This document shows, piece after piece, positions 15,732 to 25,250 of a stretch of DNA of 64,000 nucleotides. The DNA is taken from contig NZ_CP032382.1 in assembly GCF_003589925.1 (NCBI RefSeq), positions 682,001 to 746,000 of the forward strand, in the 5' to 3' direction. The notes beneath the pieces are model-generated. The model ran no database searches and was not told the origin of the DNA. It saw nothing but the letters and a program-made list of their open reading frames with translations. How positions within the stretch are numbered: the stretch's first letter is position 1; the number at the start of each line of letters is the position of its first letter. This DNA comes from Chryseolinea soli. GTDB taxonomy: Bacteria > Bacteroidota > Bacteroidia > Cytophagales > Cyclobacteriaceae. A program made the position numbers and the translations under genes.

Positions 15732-16304
15732 ATGAAAATCAACATAGTGTTCGTGATGTTCCTTACCCTGGTGGTTGTAGCTAGCATCAACTCCTGTAAG
15801 AAATCCCCGCCCGATAGTAAGGACGTGGCGGAAGCGCAAAACAAAGCCGTGTTCGATACCACCAGCGTGGAAGATGATGTGCAGTTTGCCATTGCCGCCG
15901 CCGACGGCGGCTTGCTGGAAATTCAATTGGGAAACCTGGCCCTTACCAACGCGTCGTCTGCCGAGGTGAAAAAATTCGGCCAAAGCATGATCGACGACCA
16001 CAGCGGGGCCAACAAGGAACTGTCGGCCCTGGCTTCGCAAAAAAATATTACGCTTCCGCAATCGCTAAGTGAGAAAAATCAGAAACGTTATGACGAACTT
16101 CAGCAAATGAAGGGCAAGGAGTTCGACGAAGCCTATGCCGACTTCATGGTGAAAGACCATAAGCAAGACATTGACGAATTCAAAAAAGAAGCAGAAAAAG
16201 GAAACGACAAAGACTTGCAATCCTGGGCCCAGGGAAAGGTGCCTGTGTTGGAGCACCATTTGAGTATGGCGCAACAAACACAGGAATCGCTGAAGAACCA
16301 GTAG
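15732..16304 (+). CDS. DUF4142 family lipoprotein
   Basis: A 190-residue protein with a signal peptide and a cysteine after SINS at residue 22, which fits a lipoprotein, followed by one DUF4142 domain (ferritin-like four-helix bundle). Characteristic phrases are DVQFAIAAADGGLLEIQLGN, VKKFGQSMIDDHSGANKEL and KVPVLEHHLSMAQQTQ. DUF4142 proteins are periplasmic or outer-membrane proteins found near stress genes; none has a firmly known activity. The start is the ATG before the signal peptide. It converges with the first permease gene, with 85 bases between the stops. Confidence 0.87.
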   Translation: MKINIVFVMFLTLVVVASINSCKKSPPDSKDVAEAQNKAVFDTTSVEDDVQFAIAAADGGLLEIQLGNLALTNASSAEVKKFGQSMIDDHSGANKELSALASQKNITLPQSLSEKNQKRYDELQQMKGKEFDEAYADFMVKDHKQDIDEFKKEAEKGNDKDLQSWAQGKVPVLEHHLSMAQQTQESLKNQ

Positions 16305-16389
16305 TCTCTCAAAAAAAACGATTTCATCACAGGGTGAAAACGGGTCGCGAAAACTCTTTAAGATCGACGCGCGGCACAAGCGTTAGGCA

Positions 16390-18798
16390 TCACTCTTCTT
16401 TCAAGGATTGGGTTGGACTGACACGTGAAGCCCGGATGGCCTGACTCCCCACGGTCAACCACGTAATGATCAGTGCACCCATGCCCGGGATCAAAAAGTA
16501 CCAGGCATTCAGAGCGATCTTATAGGCAAAGCTTTGCAACCATACGGTGACTATAAAATAGCTCACGGGCACAGCGATCACGACTGCCGCCAGCACAATT
16601 TTTGTAAAGTCGCCCGACAACAAATAGACGATACCCATTTCGCTCGAGCCCAGGATCTTCCGGATGCCGATCTCTTTCAACCGGCGCTCGGCCGTGAAGG
16701 CGGCCAGGCCAAAGAGGCCCAGACAAGAAATGAGAATGGCCAACACCGCGAAGCAACGCGACAGCACAGAAACACGCTGCTCGGCGGCGTACAACGCCTG
16801 GTAGTCGTCGTCAAGAAATCTATAGTCGAACGCCAGGCCAGGGTTTTGTTCCTGATAGAGCTTTTGGATCTGCGGGAGTGTTTCGGCCTCCGTTCCTTTT
16901 TTCATTTTTACCATGATTCGGGGAACTCTTGGCTCCAGTTGGATCAGACACGGCTTCATCTCCTCGAAAAGGGATTCGAAATGAAAATTTTTCGTCACCC
17001 CGATAATCTGTTTCTCCTCACCCCAAACCCGAATGGTCTTTCCGATAGGGTCCTTCAGGTCCATCATGTCAATGGCGGCTTCGTTGAGAACGATCTTTTG
17101 CTTTTCGCCGCTGAGCTCTTTAGAATACGACCGGCCTTCTTTCATTTGAATGCCCAGCGTTTCAATAAAATCAAAACCCACCTCGAGGTTAGAAAAACTT
17201 TTTTTACTGTCCTCGTCACCCGGTTTCCAGTCCACGCCGCCAAGGCCGCCGTGATGGCCAACGACATCGTGATCAAAGTTAGCCGCATTCACCACGTTGG
17301 GGAGACTTCGCACGCGATTCAGGAATGACGCCACTGCATGGTCCAGCGTTCCTCCAATCTCAAAAAACATCGGGTCGCCGGTGTTCTTCACCTGGATCTC
17401 GAAGTGTATAACGTTATCGCGGTCGTAGCCCAGATTTTTCGACTGCACATAGTCGATCTGTTTGTACACCACCAGCACCGTCACAATGAGAATCACCGAC
17501 GCCGTGAATTGAAACACCACCAGTCCCTGGCGTGCCCAACGTTCGCCCAGCGAGCTGTTCAATTTTCCCTTCAGCACGGCAGCAGGCTTGAATCCTGAAA
17601 GGTATAAGGCCGGATAGCTGCCGGCAATCAGCCCGGTGATGAAGGTGATGCTCAACACCGTCAGCATAAAGCTGGGCGTTAATTGCAGGATAAGGTGTTT
17701 GCCGGTGATGACGTTGAATTGCGGCAGGCCGATGTCGACCAAGAGTATCGATAGCGCCAGCGACAAAAATGTCATGAACATCGATTCGCTGAGGTATTGC
17801 AATACCAGCGTGTAGCGGCTCGCGCCAACGGCCTTCTTGATGCCGATCTCCTTGATACGCCGTGAAGCCTTCGCCGTGGAAAGATTCATGAAATTGATAC
17901 AGGCAATCACCAGAATAAAAATGGCAATGACGGAAAGCAACCGGACGTATTCGATGCGCCCTCCGACAGGCACTCCGTTTTCATAGCGTCCATGTAAATA
18001 GCGGTCGGAGTAGCGTTGCAGCAGCAACGTATTCTTCGTCTCTTTATTTTTCGTTTTGATAAACCCGGCAATTTTTGCGCTGAACGCCTTGGGGTCGGTG
18101 CCCTTCTTCAATAACACGAACGTGCTGGGATCGCTGTTCGTCCAATATTGCAATCCCTCCCGGTTCGAGAAGAACAATTCGTAGTTGAATAAAATATCGA
18201 ATTGATCGGTCGCGTTAGCCGGTCGGTCTTCAAAAACGCCAACGATGTGAACGGGCTCTTTGAACTGATCTCCGGTCCAATCCACGATCTTGCCTATCGC
18301 ATTCGCCGGTGATTGAAAAAGCTTCATGGCCAATTGCTCGGAAATGGCCATCCCGTATTTATCGACAAACAAAAGATTCTGGTCACCTTCTTTAAAAGGA
18401 ACCGTGAACATCTTGAAGTAGTCTTTGCTCACGTACTGGCTGCCGGCCTTTACACTGTTGCCTTCAAAAGAAACGATGCCCTTCGCCGAAAACCAATCGG
18501 CAGGAACAACCGAGGCGGCATATTCCACTTCGGGCATCTCATCGGCCAAGGCGCGGGCCAGGAGTCCTTGTGTGCCTTCCCCGGTTCCGATGTTACCCTC
18601 GTTGTAGAAATTCTGCAGCACCTGGTAAAGGTGCTCGTCGTGTTCGTTGAATTTGTCTACGTGCCACTCGTCATTTACCCAAAGATAGATGAATAGCGAG
18701 CACGACAGGCCTGCGGACAATCCAATAAGGTTGATGAAAAAAGTGCTTTTGAAACGCTTGAAGTTCCGGTAGAGTAAGAGGAAGGCATGCCTTATCAT
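16390..18798 (-). CDS. MacB/FtsX-type ABC transporter permease (third of three)
   Basis: An 802-residue permease with the duplicated architecture of large Bacteroidota FtsX proteins: a first membrane helix (STFFINLIGLSAGLSCSLFI), a periplasmic MacB_PCD domain, an FtsX core at about 280-430 (RRIKEIGIKKAVGASRYTLV), a second periplasmic domain, and a second FtsX core at the end (RRLKEIGIRKILGSSEMGIV). The RR.KEIGIRK helix before each core is the coupling helix for the ATPase. No ATPase gene is adjacent, so the partner must be encoded elsewhere, or the protein works in a different assembly. It is the last of three tandem paralogues, 49 bases behind the second. Confidence 0.93.
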   Translation of the reverse strand: MIRHAFLLLYRNFKRFKSTFFINLIGLSAGLSCSLFIYLWVNDEWHVDKFNEHDEHLYQVLQNFYNEGNIGTGEGTQGLLARALADEMPEVEYAASVVPADWFSAKGIVSFEGNSVKAGSQYVSKDYFKMFTVPFKEGDQNLLFVDKYGMAISEQLAMKLFQSPANAIGKIVDWTGDQFKEPVHIVGVFEDRPANATDQFDILFNYELFFSNREGLQYWTNSDPSTFVLLKKGTDPKAFSAKIAGFIKTKNKETKNTLLLQRYSDRYLHGRYENGVPVGGRIEYVRLLSVIAIFILVIACINFMNLSTAKASRRIKEIGIKKAVGASRYTLVLQYLSESMFMTFLSLALSILLVDIGLPQFNVITGKHLILQLTPSFMLTVLSITFITGLIAGSYPALYLSGFKPAAVLKGKLNSSLGERWARQGLVVFQFTASVILIVTVLVVYKQIDYVQSKNLGYDRDNVIHFEIQVKNTGDPMFFEIGGTLDHAVASFLNRVRSLPNVVNAANFDHDVVGHHGGLGGVDWKPGDEDSKKSFSNLEVGFDFIETLGIQMKEGRSYSKELSGEKQKIVLNEAAIDMMDLKDPIGKTIRVWGEEKQIIGVTKNFHFESLFEEMKPCLIQLEPRVPRIMVKMKKGTEAETLPQIQKLYQEQNPGLAFDYRFLDDDYQALYAAEQRVSVLSRCFAVLAILISCLGLFGLAAFTAERRLKEIGIRKILGSSEMGIVYLLSGDFTKIVLAAVVIAVPVSYFIVTVWLQSFAYKIALNAWYFLIPGMGALIITWLTVGSQAIRASRVSPTQSLKEE

Positions 18799-18822
18799 AA
18801 TGTCGTCTGTTTTTGTCGAAAG

Positions 18823-18836
18823 CCAGTTAAGTTAGG
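18823..18836 (-). repeat. Leader motif shared by permease genes (copy 1)
   Basis: CCAGTTAAGTTAGG on the plus strand differs by one base from the segment at 23664-23677. Both lie just upstream of the ATG of a permease gene (25 and 11 bases). They may be relics of the tandem duplication or a shared control element in the mRNA leader. Confidence 0.45.
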
Positions 18837-18847
18837 ATGGTCACTGT

Positions 18848-21208
18848 CTATTGTTCCTTCAGACACTTGACCGGATTGACCCGGGCCGCTTTGAAAGCCT
18901 GCACGCTCACCGTAAGCCAGGCGATGCACAAAGCGATGAGGCCTGCCGCCACAAAGTACCACCACTCCAAGGGCGTTTTGTAGGCAAAGCCTTCCAACCA
19001 ATAGTGCGATAAGAAATAGCTCAACGGCAAGGCCACGAGGATGGAGATCAGCACCGTTTTGGTGAAGTCACCCGACAACAGGAACACGATGCGAAACACA
19101 CTTGACCCCAAGACTTTCCGGATGCCAATTTCCTTCAAACGGCGCTCGGCCGTGAACGACACCAAACCAAAAAGCCCCAGGCATGAAATGAGCACCGCCA
19201 AACCGGCAAAATAGCGCGACAACACGGCCACGCGGCGTTCAGCGGCATAGAGTGCCTGTTGGTTCTCATCCAAAAAGCTGTATTCGAAAATAAACCCCGG
19301 ATTGACTTTGCGAAAGGTATCTTCAATGCGCTTTATGGTTTCGTGTTGCGGTCCCCGTGCCAGTTTGATCACGATGTGCCAGGTGTTGCCCGCATACATT
19401 CGCAAGAACAAGGGCTTCACCTTTTGATGCAACGACTCGAAATTAAAATCCTTTACCACGCCGATGATCTCCATATTATCGCCCCATAACTTCACCACCT
19501 TCCCAATCGGATCCTCCATGCCCATAAAGCGGATGGCGGCTTCGTTGAAAATGATTCGCGCCGTATCGGAAAAATCTTTGGAAAAAGCCCGGCCCTCTTT
19601 CAATTCTATGCCCATCGTTTCCATCAGGTCATGATTAACGCTCATGTTCTCGAACTCGGTTTTATCTTTCAAATCTTTTCCGGGCCACTCTACGCCGGAG
19701 GTGCCGCTGTTGTGCCCCATAAGATTGTGACCGAGGCTCGACGCGTTCACCACGCCGGGGATCGCTTTTATTTCCGACAGAAAAGTTTCCAGAGAGGCGT
19801 CGGTCCAAATATTTCCTTCGCGACGCACAAAAATCACGTTCTCTTTGTCATATCCAAGATCGCGCGATTGCACGAATTCGATTTGTTTATAGACCACCAC
19901 CACCGAAACAATAAAGATGATGGAGATTGTAAACTGAAAGATCACCAATCCTTTCCGCGCCCATTGCTCGCCCCATGAAGCGCTGAATTGACCTTTCAGT
20001 ACCGTGGCCGGGTTGAACCCCGAAAGGTATACCGCAGGATAACTCCCCGCCAGCAAACCCGTGATCGTCGTGATCGCCATCAACTGCAATCCCGTGACGG
20101 CATCGAGGTGAAGCGCAATGTGTTTACTCGTGATCTCATTGAATTTCGGCAACAACAGATCCGCGATGAGAATGGCCAGCACCAGGGAGAGCAAGCTCAT
20201 GAATAACGATTCGCCGAGGTATTGAATAACAAGTGTTTTGCGTCCAGCGCCAACGGCTTTTTTGATACCCACCTCCTTCATGCGTCGTGAAGCTTTGGCG
20301 GTAGACAAGTTCATAAAATTGATGGAGGCGATGACCAGGATAAAGGCTGCAATGATGGAAAACAGTTTTACGTAGGTGATCCTTCCACCCGTTTCAACGC
20401 CATTCTCATAGTTACCATGCAGGTAGTTTCTCGAAAAAAGTTTCAGGAATGGCGTGCGGTAGCGATCTTCATCTTTTGTTTTAATGCTGATATAGCTGGC
20501 AAACTTTGCATTGAAAGCCGCCACGTCCGCGCCCGGTTTGAGCAACACAAAAGCATAGGTTCCCGTGTTGCCCCAATCCAGAAGCCATTCCTTTCCGTCC
20601 TTGAACTTTTCGAAGGAGCCTAAAAAATCCATCTGCAAAGACGATTGCTGGGGCACTTTCTTAAACACACCCGAAATCACGTACGAATCGTGATGATCAT
20701 ATTCAACGGTCCGGCCCACCACATTATCGGTCGTGTTGAAAAGTTTTAGGGCCAACTCGTCACTGATCACCAGGGAACTCTTGTCGAGCAGGACCTGGTT
20801 GACGTCGCCTTGCAATAGGGAAAAGGAGAACATTTTAAAAAAATCTTTTCCGACGAAGCGACCTTCCGCCTTCATATTCTTATCGCCTATCGTGAGCGTG
20901 GCACCTTGACCCGAAGACGTGTTCATGGCATACTCCACCTCGGGCATTTCTCCTGACAGTGTTTCGCCTAAAAGACCCGACGTCGTGTAGGCTGTCCAGA
21001 TGCCACTAGGCCTCATGCGATTCTCGATCACCTGGTACAACCGATCCTTTTTCTCGTGAAATTGATCGAACGCCAATTCGTCGTTCACCCAAAAATAAAT
21101 GAGCAACGAGCACGCCAGGCCGGCAGTGAGTCCGGCGAGGTTGATAAAAAAGGTCGTTTTGAACCGAAGAAAATTGCGGAAGAGCAAAAGGAGATTATGC
21201 TTTATCAT
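18848..21208 (-). CDS. MacB/FtsX-type ABC transporter permease (second of three)
   Basis: A 786-residue paralogue of the neighbouring permeases, with the same order: a helix near the N-terminus (TTFFINLAGLTAGLACSLLI), a periplasmic domain, an FtsX core (RRMKEVGIKKAVGAGRKTLV), a second periplasmic domain and a final FtsX core (RRLKEIGIRKVLGSSVFRIV). The final residues VNPVKCLKEQ are near identical in all three. It lies 72 bases downstream of the first permease gene and 49 upstream of the third, so all three probably share the sigma-54 promoter at 23696. The substrate is unknown; FtsX/MacB relatives move lipoproteins, peptides or toxins, or transmit mechanical signals to cell-wall enzymes. Confidence 0.93.
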   Translation of the reverse strand: MIKHNLLLLFRNFLRFKTTFFINLAGLTAGLACSLLIYFWVNDELAFDQFHEKKDRLYQVIENRMRPSGIWTAYTTSGLLGETLSGEMPEVEYAMNTSSGQGATLTIGDKNMKAEGRFVGKDFFKMFSFSLLQGDVNQVLLDKSSLVISDELALKLFNTTDNVVGRTVEYDHHDSYVISGVFKKVPQQSSLQMDFLGSFEKFKDGKEWLLDWGNTGTYAFVLLKPGADVAAFNAKFASYISIKTKDEDRYRTPFLKLFSRNYLHGNYENGVETGGRITYVKLFSIIAAFILVIASINFMNLSTAKASRRMKEVGIKKAVGAGRKTLVIQYLGESLFMSLLSLVLAILIADLLLPKFNEITSKHIALHLDAVTGLQLMAITTITGLLAGSYPAVYLSGFNPATVLKGQFSASWGEQWARKGLVIFQFTISIIFIVSVVVVYKQIEFVQSRDLGYDKENVIFVRREGNIWTDASLETFLSEIKAIPGVVNASSLGHNLMGHNSGTSGVEWPGKDLKDKTEFENMSVNHDLMETMGIELKEGRAFSKDFSDTARIIFNEAAIRFMGMEDPIGKVVKLWGDNMEIIGVVKDFNFESLHQKVKPLFLRMYAGNTWHIVIKLARGPQHETIKRIEDTFRKVNPGFIFEYSFLDENQQALYAAERRVAVLSRYFAGLAVLISCLGLFGLVSFTAERRLKEIGIRKVLGSSVFRIVFLLSGDFTKTVLISILVALPLSYFLSHYWLEGFAYKTPLEWWYFVAAGLIALCIAWLTVSVQAFKAARVNPVKCLKEQ

Positions 21209-21280
21209 AGTGATTCGGTCTGATTAATTTTATTTAGCAATTATTTGATTCAGGGTGCTTATTGTACCCGGGATTAACGG

Positions 21281-23653
21281 TCATTGCTCCTTCAAACATT
21301 TCGATGGATTGATCCGGGCCGCCTTAAACGCCTGCGTGCTTACCGTCAGCCAGGCGATCATCAAAGACAGACCGCCCGCACCGACAAAGTACCAGACGGA
21401 CAGATCGATCTTGAACACAAACGTATCGAGCCAGTAGCGCACGATGAAATAGCTTACGGGCAAACCGATCGCGATCGACACCAACACGATGCGGGTGAAA
21501 TCTTTTGTCAACAGGTAGACAATGCCCGCTTCGCTGGAGCCCAACACCTTGCGAATACCCATCTCTTTCAAACGGCGCTCGGCGGTGAAAGCCGCCAGTC
21601 CAAACAGGCCCAGGCATGAAATGATGATGGCGAGCGCCGCGAAATAGCGCGACAAAATTGCTACGCGTTTTTCCGCCACGTATTGCGCCTGGTAGTCCTG
21701 GTCAAGGAATTTATAGTCGAAAGTGAAGCCGGGATTGAAGGTCGTGTAGAATCGACCGAGGCGCTCCAATGTTTCTTTTGTCTTGCCCCCTTCGATCTTC
21801 ACCATCACGTGCAGGGTTTCGTCGGGAACGTATCGAAAGAAAAGTGGCTTCACATTTTCGTGCAGTGATTGAAAGTGGAAATTCTTGACCACACCGATGA
21901 TCTGCATTTTTTTGCCCCACATCGTGATCTCTTTTCCCACGGGGTCTTTCAGGCCCATCACGTCGATGGCCGCTTCGTTGAAGATGATCTTCGATTGCTC
22001 GTCGCCAAAGCGGTTGGAGAACGTGCGCCCGGCAAGCATCTGCACACCCAAGGTCTCGATCATCTCGTAGTTGACGCCGACATTTTCAAAGGGTATGATG
22101 TCCGAGGGATTTTTTCCCTCCCACTCCATCCCGGTCGTGCTGTTTTCAGCTCGCACCATCGCATGAGCGCTGCTGGACGCATTGATCACTCCCGGCATCC
22201 GTCTCACCTCTGCCAGGAACGTTTCCAGGCTTTCGCCCACTTTTCCACTGGGCTTGAAGTAGACGATGTTGTCTTTGTCGAAGCCTATATTTTTGTTTTG
22301 AACGTACTCGATTTGTTTGTACACCACCATCACCGAAACAATGAAGACGATGGACAGCGCAAATTGAAACACCACCAGTCCCTTTCGCGCCCACATTTCG
22401 TTGGCCGAGTTGACGAACCGCCCCTTCAATACCAACGCGGGGTTGAATCCCGAAAGGTACAGGGCAGGATAACTGCCCGCGAGCAACCCGGTCGCTGTGG
22501 CAATCCCAACCAAAGCCAGCGCAAAGCGACCGGTAAAGTTCAGCGTCAACTGTTTGCCGGTGACGTCATTGAACAGCGGAAGTAAAAGATCTACCAGCAA
22601 CACGGCCACGGCCAACGACAAGAACGCCATCAACAGCGATTCCACGAGGTGCTGCGCAACCAACGTTCTCCTTCCCGCACCGATCGCTTTTTTGATGCCC
22701 ACTTCTTTGATGCGGGTCGTGGCTTTGGCCGTCGACAAGTTCATGAAGTTGATGCAGGCGATGATGAGAATGAAAATGGCAATCAGGGAGAACAACCGGA
22801 CGTATTCAATCCTACCGCCGGCTTGCACGCCGTTCTCGTAGTGCCCATGCAGATAGCGGTCGGAGTAGCGCTGCAAAAACAAGGTCACGTGCGACGAGGG
22901 ATCTTTTCGTTTTATAAAATCCGCGATCTTCGCGTCGACGTCGGCTGGACGCACACCCTCTTTCAATACGGCATAGGTGTTTGTTCCAAAATTTCCATAC
23001 GTCAACGCATCCTTCCCCACAATTTCCTTATATACTTCGAACGACAAAGCAAAGTCAAACCGGTCGGAAGCCGAGGCGGGAAGCTCTTTAAAGATACCCG
23101 TGATCACAAATTGTTTCTTGATGTTCAACACCTCCCACGACACCACCTTTCCCACGACATTGCGGGTGGTATTGAAAAATTTCTTTGCCAGGGTTTCCGA
23201 AATGACGATCGAACCTTTGTCGGTCAGCACGTTGGCAGGATCGCCCTGCAGGAAAGTATAGGAGAACACTTTGAAATAATCCTCACTGATCATCTGACCC
23301 ACGGCACTCACGTGCTTGTCTTCCACGGAAACCGAAAACTCGTAGGGCTCATTGAAACCAACCGAGGTGGCCACATTTTCAAATTCCGGAACCTCCGCGA
23401 TCAATGCCTCGCGAAGTATCGCCGGCGTGGAGGGAGACGTGTCGATGCCCTCGGTTAACTTTTTATAGGTCATCACCGAAAAGAGACGCGCATCGTTTTT
23501 GTGAAATGTATCGACAGACAGTTCATCGTTCACCCAAAGAAAGATCAACACCGCGCAAGTCAACCCGGTGGACAATCCGATCAGGTTAATGAGAAACGTA
23601 CTCTTGAAGCGTTTAAAATTCCGAAAGACGAGGAGTAAATAGTGTAGTATCAT
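21281..23653 (-). CDS. MacB/FtsX-type ABC transporter permease (first of three)
   Basis: A 790-residue permease starting at the ATG at 23653 (MILHYLLLVFRNFKRFKSTF). The frame is open for another 49 codons, but the paralogues begin at the equivalent residue. It has two FtsX cores (RIKEVGIKKAIGAGRRTLV and RRLKEMGIRKVLGSSEAGIV) and two periplasmic MacB_PCD domains. It is the promoter-proximal gene of a three-permease cluster, and a near-consensus -24/-12 sigma-54 site sits about 43 bases upstream. An NtrC-type activator gene is divergent, so its expression is very likely activator-dependent. No ATPase or membrane-fusion protein gene accompanies the cluster. Confidence 0.93.
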   Translation of the reverse strand: MILHYLLLVFRNFKRFKSTFLINLIGLSTGLTCAVLIFLWVNDELSVDTFHKNDARLFSVMTYKKLTEGIDTSPSTPAILREALIAEVPEFENVATSVGFNEPYEFSVSVEDKHVSAVGQMISEDYFKVFSYTFLQGDPANVLTDKGSIVISETLAKKFFNTTRNVVGKVVSWEVLNIKKQFVITGIFKELPASASDRFDFALSFEVYKEIVGKDALTYGNFGTNTYAVLKEGVRPADVDAKIADFIKRKDPSSHVTLFLQRYSDRYLHGHYENGVQAGGRIEYVRLFSLIAIFILIIACINFMNLSTAKATTRIKEVGIKKAIGAGRRTLVAQHLVESLLMAFLSLAVAVLLVDLLLPLFNDVTGKQLTLNFTGRFALALVGIATATGLLAGSYPALYLSGFNPALVLKGRFVNSANEMWARKGLVVFQFALSIVFIVSVMVVYKQIEYVQNKNIGFDKDNIVYFKPSGKVGESLETFLAEVRRMPGVINASSSAHAMVRAENSTTGMEWEGKNPSDIIPFENVGVNYEMIETLGVQMLAGRTFSNRFGDEQSKIIFNEAAIDVMGLKDPVGKEITMWGKKMQIIGVVKNFHFQSLHENVKPLFFRYVPDETLHVMVKIEGGKTKETLERLGRFYTTFNPGFTFDYKFLDQDYQAQYVAEKRVAILSRYFAALAIIISCLGLFGLAAFTAERRLKEMGIRKVLGSSEAGIVYLLTKDFTRIVLVSIAIGLPVSYFIVRYWLDTFVFKIDLSVWYFVGAGGLSLMIAWLTVSTQAFKAARINPSKCLKEQ

Positions 23654-23663
23654 GATGCTCGAT

Positions 23664-23677
23664 CCAGTTAAATTAGG
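23664..23677 (-). repeat. Leader motif shared by permease genes (copy 2)
   Basis: CCAGTTAAATTAGG on the plus strand matches the segment at 18823-18836 at 13 of 14 bases, again in the leader of a permease gene and downstream of the predicted sigma-54 transcription start. Confidence 0.45.
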
Positions 23678-23695
23678 TTGCTCGCTCCTTCCTAT

Positions 23696-23711
23696 GGCAG
23701 GGCTTGTGCCA
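23696..23711 (-). promoter_or_regulatory. Sigma-54 (-24/-12) promoter for the permease operon
   Basis: On the minus strand the site reads TGGCACAAGCCCTGCC. The GG of the -24 element and the GC of the -12 element are exactly ten bases apart, and the TGGCAC half is a full consensus match. The predicted start of transcription is near 23685, about 30 bases before the permease ATG. The adjacent divergent gene encodes the sigma-54 activator, which strengthens the call. Confidence 0.8.
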
Positions 23712-23876
23712 CAATGCGAAAGCCCATTTCCAGGCTGGAAAGCCATTTTTTTGACGTTCCCCATCCAAAACTGCCCATCCGTAGAAAAGTCACTGTCCAA
23801 TATTGGGCACTTTTTATGGTTTTTCGATGGCCGATGGATAGCTTTAAATTCTCTTTTATAAATGTAGCGTCAGAAA

Positions 23877-25250
23877 ATGAGTAAACCCCTGGGCCGTATT
23901 TTGTTGGTAGACGATGATGAGTTTGTGCTGCTTTCGGTGAAAATGTTGCTGGAGCCGCACTTCGCCGTGGTGAAGACCGTGAACAACCCCGAGCGCATCC
24001 CCGCATTAATTGACCACGAGGGATTTGATGTCGTGGTGCTCGACATGAATTTCAGAAGCGGCGACACAACCGGCAACCAGGGACGTTTCTGGCTCAAGAA
24101 AATCCTCAGCCGGCACCCCGACACGCAAGTGATCCTCCTTACCGCCTATGGCGATATTCAGCTTGCCGTGGATTCTATCAAGGAAGGCGCGCTGGATTTT
24201 ATTGTCAAACCTTGGCAAAATGAAAAACTGCTCACCACCGTGAAAACCGCCAACCTCGTGAGCCAGGAAAAAAATAAAGTAAAACAGCTGCGCTCACAGC
24301 AACGCTCGCTGGTGTCGGCGCTACGTCAAAAGAACGAGCCACTGGTGGGCACATCTTCCGGCATCATGGCCATTCGCAAGACGATCGAGAAAGTGGCACC
24401 CACCGAGGCGGAAGTGCTCATCCTAGGCCAGAACGGCACGGGGAAAGAAGTGATCGCCCGCGAGATCCATGAGAAGTCTCAGCGCGCCGAAGGCATCTTC
24501 ATGACGGTGGATGTGGGGGCCTTGAGTGAAAATCTCTTTGAAAGCGAAATGTTCGGTCATCGCAAGGGTGCATTCACCGACGCCAAAGAAGATCGCGTCG
24601 GCCGGTTCGAAGCGGCGGCCGGGGGCACGTTGTTGCTGGACGAGATCGGGAACCTTCCCTTGTCGCTTCAGGCCAAACTGCTCACGGTGCTGCAAAGCAA
24701 AAAAGTGACCCGCCTGGGAACGCACGATCCCATCGACCTGGACGTTCGCATCATTTGTGCCACCAATTGCAACCTGCATGCGATGGTAGAGGCGGGAAAA
24801 TTCAGGGAGGATCTTTTGTACCGCATCAACACCGTAGAGCTCACCGTCCCAACCCTGCACGACCGGCCTGAAGATATTCCCCTGCTGGCGCAACACTTCC
24901 TGAAAAAATTCGCATCAAAATATCAAAAGCCTTATCTTAAAATTTCAGCAGAGGCCCTGTCACAACTGGGTGGCTACCGGTGGCCCGGAAACATTCGCGA
25001 ACTTCAACATGCCGTGGAGCGGGCCGTCATCATGTGTGAAGGCGAAGCATTGATGCCCGACGATTTCGGATCGGTGCAGCAAACCCCGTCGGGTGAATTC
25101 AGGTTCGACCACCTCAACCTCGAGCAACTGGAAGCGTGGGCCATTCGCAAGGTCATTGCCAAACACCAGGGAAACATCAGTCACGCCGCAGAAGAACTAG
25201 GGCTTTCACGCGGGGCGCTTTACCGGAGAATGGAAACGTATGGTATTTAA
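23877..25250 (+). CDS. Sigma-54-dependent response regulator (NtrC/ZraR type)
   Basis: A 457-residue transcription activator with three domains. The receiver domain (residues 1-120) has the acidic pocket VDDDE and phospho-acceptor Asp56 (VVVLDMNF), with Lys111. The AAA+ domain (about 155-390) has Walker A GQNGTGKE, Walker B TLLLDE and the sigma-54 contact loop, written GAFTDA instead of the usual GAFTGA. The C-terminal Fis-type helix-turn-helix (ISHAAEELGLSRGALYRRM) binds enhancer DNA. Its histidine kinase gene overlaps it by 11 bases, and the divergent permease operon has a sigma-54 promoter, so phosphorylation should switch on those permeases. Confidence 0.95.
   Translation: MSKPLGRILLVDDDEFVLLSVKMLLEPHFAVVKTVNNPERIPALIDHEGFDVVVLDMNFRSGDTTGNQGRFWLKKILSRHPDTQVILLTAYGDIQLAVDSIKEGALDFIVKPWQNEKLLTTVKTANLVSQEKNKVKQLRSQQRSLVSALRQKNEPLVGTSSGIMAIRKTIEKVAPTEAEVLILGQNGTGKEVIAREIHEKSQRAEGIFMTVDVGALSENLFESEMFGHRKGAFTDAKEDRVGRFEAAAGGTLLLDEIGNLPLSLQAKLLTVLQSKKVTRLGTHDPIDLDVRIICATNCNLHAMVEAGKFREDLLYRINTVELTVPTLHDRPEDIPLLAQHFLKKFASKYQKPYLKISAEALSQLGGYRWPGNIRELQHAVERAVIMCEGEALMPDDFGSVQQTPSGEFRFDHLNLEQLEAWAIRKVIAKHQGNISHAAEELGLSRGALYRRMETYGI

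Noticed and set aside
16534..17328. 264-codon plus-strand frame
   Set aside because: Antisense shadow within the third permease gene; no domain features.
22649..23458. 269-codon plus-strand frame
   Set aside because: Antisense to the first permease gene, rich in His and Arg as expected for a shadow of hydrophobic coding sequence.
23797..23806. CCAATATTGG palindrome upstream of the NtrC-type gene
   Set aside because: Single 10-base palindrome without a second copy; too short to call an operator, though an enhancer site for the regulator in this interval remains possible.
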